Positions 1-6,700 of a DNA stretch of 7,203 nt are shown in pieces. The stretch covers positions 1-7,203 of the forward strand of contig JBEKAL010000208.1 in the NCBI GenBank assembly GCA_050015935.1. Direction: 5' to 3'. How positions within the stretch are numbered: the stretch's first letter is position 1; each line of letters begins with the position of its first letter. The stretch comes from Roseiarcus sp050015935. GTDB lineage: Bacteria; Pseudomonadota; Alphaproteobacteria; Rhizobiales; Beijerinckiaceae. A program made the position numbers and the translations under genes. The notes beneath the pieces are model-generated. The model saw only the letters and a list, made by a program, of their open reading frames with translations. It did not search any database and was not told the origin of the DNA.

Positions 1-350
1 AAATGCTTCGCATTTGCCTTGAGATGATCCAGGGCGACGAGGAAGCCTATTACGCCGACAAGGCGTATGACGGCAAAGGGCTGCGGAACACCCTGGCCGA
101 AAAGGGCGTCGACGACCGGATCGCCTACAAGGCCCAGCGCAACAAGCGGCTGGCGAATTGGCAAAAGTGGTTCAACACGGCCTCCTCGAGCGTGCGTTCC
201 GGGGTCGAGCGATCCAACGCGACAATGAAAAATTGGTACGGCATGACGCGGGTTCGCTATCTCGGGCTGGCGCGCAACAATTGCCATCTGCAATTCGTCG
301 CTTGCGCGATGAATATGAAGCGGGCGCGAGCGCTGCTCGGGGCGGCGTGA
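1..350 (+). CDS. IS5-family transposase, C-terminal part (cut by window edge)
   Basis: This is the last 115 or so residues of a DDE transposase, which would cut and rejoin the ends of its insertion sequence. The reading frame is open to the left edge, so the Met at base 3 is taken as internal and the real start lies outside the window. Two IS5-type signatures are visible. ADKAYDGKGLR (residues 18-28 from base 3) carries what is probably the second catalytic Asp (D19). GVERSNATMKNWYGMTRVRY (67-86) carries the catalytic Glu (E69) and the R/K-rich helix around the YREK-like motif. The tail, NNCHLQFVACAMNMKRA, is also typical of the family. No frameshift is seen in the visible part, so it could belong to an intact element. 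The family call is firm; the exact IS name cannot be given. Confidence 0.9.
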   Translation, partial: MLRICLEMIQGDEEAYYADKAYDGKGLRNTLAEKGVDDRIAYKAQRNKRLANWQKWFNTASSSVRSGVERSNATMKNWYGMTRVRYLGLARNNCHLQFVACAMNMKRARALLGAA

Positions 351-352
351 GC

Positions 353-371
353 CACTTCGAGGGGAGAAGTG
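353..371 (+). repeat. Short hairpin just past the transposase stop
   Basis: CACTTC (353-358) and GAAGTG (366-371) form a perfect 6-bp inverted repeat with a 7-nt loop, beginning three bases after the transposase stop codon. There is no T-run after it, so it is a poor candidate for an intrinsic terminator. It may be a structural feature of the insertion-sequence end. Confidence 0.35.
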
Positions 372-375
372 TGTC

Positions 376-426
376 CAAATCAGGCGAATGAGGCCAAATG
401 AGAGGGTAGGCCCGATCAAATCAGGC
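376..426. repeat. 10-bp direct repeat downstream of the transposase
   Basis: CAAATCAGGC occurs at 376-385 and again at 417-426. The right end of the insertion sequence should lie near here. Without the left end it is impossible to say whether these copies are part of the terminal region, a transposase-binding repeat or chance. Confidence 0.35.
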
Positions 427-692
427 TCGCCAGAGGGTTGAAATGCCCTGCGTGCCCTTCTGCGCGACGGTCAAAACGCCAATCACGCGAACCAACGGAG
501 TTTTTCGAAGCGCTCCCTATATCGTGACCGTCGTTGTCCTGCGCGCCAAATTCCCTGCAACCATCCGGCTGAACAGAAAGTCCGCGGTCGATTTTTTGCG
601 CAACTCACGAAAAAGCGCGTCGACATCGTCAGCTTGGCCATATTCTCGCCGTCCGGCGATCCGACTTTAACGGATAAGGCTTCAGCCACATC
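427..692. other. Spacer with no convincing gene
   Basis: No open frame here looks like a real gene. The short frames on both strands lack a credible start, a ribosome binding site or a recognisable family. A minus-strand frame at 517-666 (49 residues, no ATG near its beginning) has a protein-like composition and could be a gene scrap, but it cannot be assigned. The promoter of the hydrolase gene must lie here or further upstream; no clear -35/-10 pair was found. Confidence 0.5.
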
Positions 693-699
693 GGAGAGG
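693..699 (+). promoter_or_regulatory. Ribosome binding site of the hydrolase gene
   Basis: GGAGAGG ends 7 nt before the ATG at 707. This is a strong Shine-Dalgarno match at good spacing, and it fixes the hydrolase start at 707. Confidence 0.8.
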
Positions 700-706
700 C
701 GAACAT

Positions 707-1597
707 ATGGAACGAAAGAAGGCGTCGGATTTCCCGCAGGAGCTCCTGAACCTATTTAATCGGTACGTGCACGGCGAGATTGGCCGCCGGGATTTCTTGG
801 ATGGCGCACAAAAATTCGCCGTCGGCGGCGTCACCGCGGCGGCGCTCTTCCAGATGCTCAAGCCGAACTACGCCGGGGCGATACAGGTTCCAGCAGACGA
901 CAAACGGATCAAGGCTGAGTACGACACCGTACCGTCGCCGCGGGGGAACGGAAGCGTCAGGGGCTACCTCGTGCGGCCGGCGAACGCGACCAAACTTCCC
1001 TCCGTCCTGGTGATCCACGAGAATCGCGGCCTCAATCCCTACATTGAAGATGTGGCTCGACGGCTGGCGGTCGCCAACTTTATCGCGTTCGCGCCCGATG
1101 GGCTGACATCGGTAGGCGGGTATCCCGGAGATGACGAGAAGGGCGCGATGCTTTTCGCCCAGGTGGACGGCGCCAAGATGAGGGACGATTTCTTCGCCGC
1201 GGCGACCTGGCTGAAATCTCGCCCGGACAGCACCGGCAAACTCGGCGCCGTCGGCTTTTGCTTCGGCGGCGGCGTCGTCAATCAACTGGCGGTGCGGATG
1301 GGCCCGGATCTTGCCGCTGCAGTTCCATTCTATGGCGTTCAACCCAGCGCCGCCGACACGGCCAAGATCAAGGCGCCGATAAATGCGCAATACGCCGAAC
1401 TCGACACGCGCATCACCGATGGATGGCCAGCGTTCGACGCCGCCCTCACCGAGGCGCACGTGCCGCACGAAGGCCATATTTACAAGGGCGCCAATCACGG
1501 CTTCCACAACGACACGACCCCCCGTTACGACGAAGCCGCAGCCAAAGAAGCCTGGCAACGCACGCTGGATTGGCTCAACAGGTACCTGAGGGCCTGA
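707..1597 (+). CDS. Dienelactone hydrolase family protein (YghX-like), possible Tat export
   Basis: This is an alpha/beta hydrolase of the dienelactone hydrolase family, 296 residues. The classical enzyme (about 235 residues) opens dienelactone to maleylacetate, but the substrate of this subfamily is unknown. The expected catalytic parts are present: HENRG with Glu105, the nucleophile elbow GFCFGGG with Cys185, AELD with Asp233, and NHGFH with His264. The protein closely resembles, from memory, the E. coli YghX type, including the stretches PYIEDVARR, SVGGYPGDD and NDTTPRYD. An N-terminal extension of about 60 residues precedes the hydrolase fold. It contains GRRDFLDGAQKFAVGG (26-41) followed by a mildly hydrophobic stretch ending LKPNYAGA, which looks like a twin-arginine signal. 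However, the RR pair sits 26 residues in, and the related YghX has KR here, so export is uncertain. The start is set by the Shine-Dalgarno at 693-699. It appears to be a single-gene unit; the neighbours do not suggest an aromatic-degradation cluster. Confidence 0.95.
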   Translation: MERKKASDFPQELLNLFNRYVHGEIGRRDFLDGAQKFAVGGVTAAALFQMLKPNYAGAIQVPADDKRIKAEYDTVPSPRGNGSVRGYLVRPANATKLPSVLVIHENRGLNPYIEDVARRLAVANFIAFAPDGLTSVGGYPGDDEKGAMLFAQVDGAKMRDDFFAAATWLKSRPDSTGKLGAVGFCFGGGVVNQLAVRMGPDLAAAVPFYGVQPSAADTAKIKAPINAQYAELDTRITDGWPAFDAALTEAHVPHEGHIYKGANHGFHNDTTPRYDEAAAKEAWQRTLDWLNRYLRA

Positions 1598-1973
1598 ACG
1601 GCGGGCGTCGCGACAGCGCTTTCACAAAGTCGACGCCACTCAGAACAAAACTGCGAATACAGGGCGCGAGAGCGAGTTCTGCTCATTGGCCCAAATCGGT
1701 CGTCGCTCGCGGCATGACGGACCGGCGCAGAAAGGGTCGAGGGCCGCCACGACGCTATGCAGGGGCGAATGTCGGCCTCGACATTTCGATTGCCCGAAGC
1801 CGCCAGTCCGCTCTCGGCCAATCACGACCGCTTCGCGCCCAACCCGGCCGTTCAGCCGATGGTCGCCGCGCCTCTGAAGCGGACGTTGAGGAGACGGGCC
1901 CGCTTGGCGGCTGTGGGTGGAAGGCAGTCCTTACTGTTAATCGTGCGTTCCTGCTGGCGCCGCCCCTCGAATG
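1598..1973. other. Intergenic region, repeat-like, no gene seen
   Basis: There is no credible gene. A plus-strand frame is open through this stretch, but it is the out-of-frame continuation of a shadow of the hydrolase gene and reads as Arg/Ser/Pro-rich sequence without a family. At 1604-1610 and 1631-1637 a 7-bp inverted repeat (GGCGTCG/CGACGCC, 20-nt loop) begins 6 bp after the hydrolase stop. It has no T-run, so it is at best a weak terminator. Bases about 1750-1900 contain strings such as CGGCCGTTCAGCC and AAGCGGACGTTG. These resemble the scattered intergenic repeats common in Rhizobiales, but this is an impression only. Confidence 0.45.
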
Positions 1974-2316
1974 TTACGCCCGACACCATGGAGTCGATCC
2001 GCACAGTCGCAACCTCCCGCGATTGTATGCAATGTGCATCGGCCGAGAACTTGGGGGATTATCAATCGGTCTGATTAATCGAATATCGTCCGTGCGCCAT
2101 TGTGTTCGGGTCATGGTTGCGCAATCGCGAACTCTGGCGGCAGCGTTGACAGAGATGGCCGTGTTTTGCCTTTGCTTCGCCATACGGCCATTGCCCCAGC
2201 AAGCACAGGTTGTCTTTGCCGACTGCCGCCGCGTTGAGTTGCCCTTGATCGGCGACGGTCGTGCGAAAATTCATCTTCTATTCGGCGTGCGTGGCCACCC
2301 TATTGTTCAATTCCAC
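1974..2316 (-). pseudogene. Decayed CZB (chemoreceptor zinc-binding) domain protein
   Basis: This is a relic of a small stand-alone CZB protein, read from GTG at 2316. The first 55 codons give a clear family match once the TAG at 2278-2280 (codon 13) is read as Trp: THAE-stop-KMNF stands where the family has HxxWK. NAAAVGKDNLCLLGQWPYGE then follows (28-47), matching the usual C-x-LG-K-W-L-YGE core. Two of the four zinc ligands can be placed, His10 and Cys38, 28 residues apart; the family spacing is about 30. Pro44 replaces the usual Leu. After HGHL (52-55) the frame becomes unclear. A one-base shift near 2151 gives a frame with RDCA that runs to a stop at 1974, whereas the unshifted frame has a His at about position 68 but lacks its partner four residues later. 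The full span of about 114 codons suits a stand-alone CZB protein. Intact family members bind zinc and modulate chemoreceptors or cyclic-di-GMP enzymes. The 3' limit is uncertain. A sequencing error could explain one lesion but hardly all of them. Confidence 0.6.
2155..2191. repeat. 8-bp inverted repeat inside the CZB relic
   Basis: ATGGCCGT (2155-2162) and ACGGCCAT (2184-2191) are perfect reverse complements separated by 21 nt. The repeat lies within the last recognisable part of the CZB relic, next to the point where its frame is lost. It may be chance or a by-product of rearrangement. Confidence 0.35.
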
Positions 2317-2322
2317 TGGCTT

Positions 2323-2328
2323 CTCCTT
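2323..2328 (-). promoter_or_regulatory. Ribosome binding site of the CZB relic
   Basis: On the minus strand AAGGAG lies 6 nt upstream of the GTG at 2316. A good Shine-Dalgarno at exactly the place where the CZB homology begins supports the view that this was once a separately translated gene and not the tail of a larger chemoreceptor. Confidence 0.5.
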
Positions 2329-2620
2329 CGTCCGGTGCCCGCCAATTGGTTGAGATGCCGTAGTCTTGTGAGCTTGCTTATGCCCGGAGCGGCGCTGCGG
2401 CGACGGCGACGCATTCCGGGGACGCTCGACACGTCTGCGATCGCCATGTGCGCCGACGCCTCGCAAGGATGACTAACCTGTGTGACGCTCAGAGGCTCGT
2501 TTCTGGCGCACGGCGCGAGGCGGCCGAAAAAGGTGTGAGGACATGCGGCCAAGAACGAGCGCGCCTCCGTGCTTGGAGGCAGCTCTGGCCCACTCCACTG
2601 TCCTTAATGGCCATTGCGAC
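2329..2620. other. Spacer between the CZB relic and the HD-GYP gene
   Basis: No gene is seen. It contains one perfect 6-bp inverted repeat, GCCTCC (2563-2568) and GGAGGC (2575-2580), with a 6-nt loop, 41 bp past the stop of the HD-GYP gene in its reading direction. The sequence after the hairpin on that strand is not T-rich, so it is not a convincing intrinsic terminator. Confidence 0.45.
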
Positions 2621-3763
2621 TTATGAAGCCAATCTGCGCCGATTTCGCTTTAGCGCGTCCGAGTCGGGCGTAGGGTCCGCATACGCCTCCGAGATTCGAC
2701 GGAAATCCGAGATGCAGCGGCTGAAAGCGTCGACGATTCTCGGATCGAAATGCCTACCTTTCCCCTCGAGAATGATCTGCTCCGCCACCTCATGCGCGAA
2801 CGCCGGCTTATAGATGCGCCGGCTGGTCAGCGCGTCGTAGACGTCGGCGACCGCCATGATGCGGGCGGAGAGCGGAATCTCATCGCCAGACAAGCCCTTG
2901 GGATAACCTGTGCCGTCCCACTTCTCATGATGCCCGCCAATGATCTCCAGCGCGCACCGGAGGAACTCCGTCGTGGCGCCGCCCTCTGCGATCGCCGAAA
3001 CCAGCGCCCTGCGGCCCAGTTCGACGTGAGTCTTCATGACCTCGAACTCTTCAGGCGTGAGCTTGCCTGGCTTGAGTAGGATGTGATCCGGAATTCCAAC
3101 CTTGCCGATGTCGTGAAGCGGTGCCGATTTGAACATCAGGTCGATCGCGCGGTCGTTGAGCTCGTTGGCGAAGTTCGGGTCGTTGCGAAGCTCCTCGGCG
3201 AGGCGGCGGACGAACTGTTGGGTGCGCAGGATGTGGGCGCCGGTGTCGTCGTCGCGCGTCTCGGCCAATGTGGTGAGCGCTCGGATGGTGACGTCCTGCG
3301 TCGTCTCGAGTTCCTGCGTGCGAAAGGCGACTGCTTCTTCGAGCCTTTCGTTCTGCCGCTCGAGTTCGAGGCGGCTCTTTCGCAGCGCCAAATGGGTCTG
3401 GACGCGCGCCAGCACGAGCGGCGGCGAGAACGGCTTGTTGATGTAATCGACGGCGCCGATCTCGAATCCGCGCGCCTCGCTATGCGGCTCGCCGAGAGCC
3501 GTGACGAAGATGACTGGTATGTCGGCGGTGCCTTTATCCGCTTTCAAGCGGCAGCAGAGTTCGAAGCCGTCCATGCCAGGCATCGTCACGTCGAGCAGCG
3601 CGAGATCTGGCAGATTCTGACCCTGAAGGCGCTCCAGCGCTTCCTCGCCGCTCTTGGCGACGATGACCGAACATGTCGGCTTCAGCAGGTCGACGAGGAT
3701 CTTGACGTTGATCGGCTCGTCATCGACCACGAGAATGCGCGGCGGCATGTCAATGGACCACAT
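2621..3763 (-). CDS. Response regulator with HD-GYP domain (predicted cyclic-di-GMP phosphodiesterase)
   Basis: This is a two-domain cytoplasmic regulator of 380 residues, close in size and layout to RpfG. The receiver domain (about 9-125) has the acidic pair Asp14/Asp15, the phospho-acceptor Asp58 in LLDVTMPGMDG, Thr88 and Lys110 in NKPF. A coiled-coil-like linker (about 126-160, LELERQNERLEEAV) leads to the HD-GYP domain (about 160-355). That domain carries ETRDDDTGAH, the metal-binding HD (His217/Asp218) in HDIGKVGIPD, KPGKLTPEEF, and HHEKWDGTGYP (278-288) with the GYP signature. All key residues are present, so hydrolysis of cyclic-di-GMP to pGpG or GMP is likely, controlled by phosphorylation. 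The start chosen is ATG 3763, which has GAGG 6 nt upstream; GTG 3775 and ATG 3748 are alternatives. The gene overlaps the end of the kinase gene by 14 bp, which points to translational coupling and a cognate pair. Confidence 0.96.
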   Translation of the reverse strand: MWSIDMPPRILVVDDEPINVKILVDLLKPTCSVIVAKSGEEALERLQGQNLPDLALLDVTMPGMDGFELCCRLKADKGTADIPVIFVTALGEPHSEARGFEIGAVDYINKPFSPPLVLARVQTHLALRKSRLELERQNERLEEAVAFRTQELETTQDVTIRALTTLAETRDDDTGAHILRTQQFVRRLAEELRNDPNFANELNDRAIDLMFKSAPLHDIGKVGIPDHILLKPGKLTPEEFEVMKTHVELGRRALVSAIAEGGATTEFLRCALEIIGGHHEKWDGTGYPKGLSGDEIPLSARIMAVADVYDALTSRRIYKPAFAHEVAEQIILEGKGRHFDPRIVDAFSRCISDFRRISEAYADPTPDSDALKRNRRRLAS

Positions 3764-6700
3764 CTTGAACCTCACTCGTCAGTTTGGCGCGCAGCTCGCT
3801 GAGAGCGCGAATCGCGTCGTTGAAATCGAACCGCATCATCAGGCGCGCCACTTCCTTGGCGGTCGCGCCGACGTCGGTGTCGGCCAACATCTCGGCGAGC
3901 TTCGCCGAGTCGGTCTCGGCCTCGGCGTCGCCGACGGCGAGCTTCGCCGACAGCGCGTCGACGATCGGCAGGAGCCGATCGAGCGACGGCCGCGACGCGC
4001 CGACGGCGCGCGTGGGGCGCGCGTCGGGGGGGATCGCCGCAGGCGACGTTGCGACCTCCGCCGCCGCTTCCGCGAGCGCGGCGGCCAGGCTCGCGATCGT
4101 CGCGGCGATTCGTTCGGCCGAATCGTTGATCGCCGCCACCGAGGTCAAGCGTTCCAGCTCGGCGGCCGCGCGCGCCACGGCGGAGGCGCCGAGCGTCAGC
4201 GCCACGCCCTTCAGATTGTGGGCTCGGCGCCTGGCGGCCGACCAGTCCTTGTCGGCGATCGCCGCCTGGATCTTGGCGGCTTCGTCGACGTGCTCGGACA
4301 CGAAGTCGCCGAGCAGACGCTTCAACAGCGCGCGATTGCCGTTGACGTGTCGCAGCGCGGCCGCGACATTGAAATGAATCAGCGCCGGAGCTTCATTGGG
4401 CTCGGCGGCGGCGGGCGACGCAGCGCGGCGCTCGCTGCGGCGGCGCAGATCGGGCCGCCTCAACCACGTCGCAAGTGTTCGGGCGAGCGACTCCGGGTCA
4501 ATTGGCTTTGCGACGTGGTCGTTCATGCCGGCCGCAAGGCAACGCTCCCGGTCGCCCGCCATGGCATTGGCGGTCATCGCGATGATCGGCGTGTCGACAA
4601 TTCTCAGTTGCCTTCGGATAGCTTGAGTCGTCGCCAGGCCGTCCATGCCCGGCATCTGGATGTCCATGAGGATGACGTCGACGGCGCGGCGCCGCAGGAT
4701 GTCGAGCGCCTCTTCGCCCGATCCGACGATCTGGGCGCGCACGCCGAGAGCGCCGATTAGCTCGGCCGCCACCTGCTGATTGACAGCGTTGTCCTCGACG
4801 ATGAGCGCCTCGGCGTCGAACAGACCCGCGCCGGAGGCGTTCTGCTCCGCGCTGGCGGGCGGAACGACAGCCGCTGCCTCGCCGAAGGCGACGCGGATCA
4901 GCGCCCGTAGCGCGTCTGCGGCGATAGGCTTCTCGAGGATGCCGATCGGAGCGTCGTTCGGCGCGAATTCAGCGTCGAGCGTGCGCTGGAGAGTGTCGCG
5001 CCCCGACGAGGCGGCGATGGCGATAGGCGAGCGAACGCCCGCCGCGCGCAAGCGACGCAGCGTCTCAACGCCGTCCATCCCCGGCATCTTGTGGTCAAGC
5101 ACGATGAAATCGAATTGCGCGCTACCTCCGACAAGCTGCAGCGCCGCAGCGCCGCTCGCCGCCGCCTGCACCGTGGCTCCTGCGTGGCGAAGGACGGCGC
5201 GGACCGCATCGCGCGCCGCTGCGCTATCGTCGACGATCAGGACCGTCTTGTCAGCCAGCAAGCTGTCGGCCCGCTTGTCTTCCGGCGTCGCCTCGACGAC
5301 GGCGACCGGCGCGGAGAAGCGGAAGACGCTGCCGGTGCCGAGCCGGCTATCGACTTCGATGCGCCCGCCGAGCAGGCTCGCGAGTTCGCCGGTGATCGCC
5401 AATCCAAGCCCGGTTCCGCCGAAACGGCGCGAGATCGACGCATCGGCCTGTGTGAAGGGGCGAAACAAGGCGGCGATCTGCTCGGCGCTCATTCCGATGC
5501 CGGTGTCGGAGACTTCGGCTTGCAGGCTGAAGCGACCGTCGTCCAACAGTCTGCCGCCGACCCGCAAAGCAACCTCGCCGGCCACAGTGAACTTGGCGGC
5601 ATTGCTCAGCAGATTGGTGAGGATCTGTGACAGCCGGAGCGGATCGCCGACCAGCCGACGCGGCATCGCCGGATCACGGGCGACAATGAACTCGAGCTCT
5701 TTCTCGCGCGTCTTGGGCGCGATGACCGCCGTCAGATTGCGCAACAGATCGTCGACGTCGAATTCAACCGATTCGATGCTGAGCTTTCCAGCCTCGATCT
5801 TCGAGAAGTCAAGAATGTCGTTGATGATCGCGAGCAAACCTTGCGAAGCCGACTGCAGCTTGCCGAGGTAGTCGCTCTGGCGCGTGGTGATCTGGGTCCG
5901 GGCGAGAAGGTGCGAAAGTCCGATGATCGCATTCATCGGCGTGCGGATCTCGTGACTCATCGTCGCGAGGAAGTTGCTCTTGGCCTTATTGGCGCGATCG
6001 GCCTCATCCTTCGCGATCGCAAGCTCAGCCTGGGCGCGATGGGTCTCCGAAACGTCGATGTCAATGCCGATCAACCGGGTCGGATTCCCGGCGAGGTCGC
6101 GTTCGATCGCTTTGCCGATGGTCTTGATCCAGGCCCAGTCGCCGTCCTTGCGGCGCATGCGTAGCTCGACGTCGATCGTTTCGCGCTCCTTTTCGCTATG
6201 AGCGGCCAAGGCGGCGCCGTAAATCTTCAGATCGTCCGGATGCACGAGCGCGAGGAAGGTTGCGCCAGTCGACGGCAGTTCACCGGGCGCGTAGCCGAGC
6301 ATGGTGAACCAGGTGTCGCTGTAGACGGCGTGATCGTCGCCCGGAGAATAGTCCCAGAGACCGGTCGAAGAGGCGCTGAGCGCAATGCTCAGCCGGGCTT
6401 CGCTCTTGCGCAGCGCCTCTTCGATGCGGCGCCGTTCCGTGATGTCGAGATGCGTCGCGAGCCAGCCGCCGCCAGGCATGCGCACGCCGCTTAGCGCGAG
6501 GACGCGGCCCTTCGGCAGTTCGCAGACACCGTTGATGATCTCGCCGTCCGCCGCGCCTGCGAGTTTCTTGCCCAGGAGATCGTCGGTCCCTGTCACGGGC
6601 GCGCCCGCGGCATGCTCGCGCAAGGCCAGGATCGCCGGAAGCTTGAGCCCGATCAGCGGCGCATCGGCGGCGAGCCCATAGAGCTCGGCATAGCGCGGAT

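Noticed and set aside
752..1558. Minus-strand frame of 268 codons antisense to the hydrolase
   Set aside because: It is a high-GC shadow: the plus frame has an intact catalytic set, whereas this one has no recognisable domain.
1604..1637. Intrinsic terminator for the hydrolase gene
   Set aside because: There is a 7-bp stem, but the loop is 20 nt and no T-run follows.
2146..2180. Promoter with TTGACA at 2146-2151
   Set aside because: No -10-like hexamer at proper spacing and no gene downstream on the plus strand.
1258..2472. Long plus-strand frame of 404 codons running from inside the hydrolase gene through the intergenic region
   Set aside because: Its first third is an out-of-frame shadow of the hydrolase. 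The rest is Arg-rich with no family resemblance, it has no ribosome binding site, and it runs antisense to the CZB relic.
2563..2580. Intrinsic terminator for the kinase/HD-GYP operon
   Set aside because: There is a 6-bp GC stem, but no T-run follows it on the minus strand.
2621..3775. HD-GYP start at the GTG at 3775
   Set aside because: That GTG is part of the best Shine-Dalgarno for the ATG at 3763, and no good site lies upstream of it. It remains possible but is less likely.
4780..5871. Plus-strand frame of 363 codons antisense to the kinase, with others at 3654-4760 and 3784-4377
   Set aside because: They are Ser/Arg/Ala-rich mirror frames of the HATPase, REC and Hpt coding sequence, without domains.
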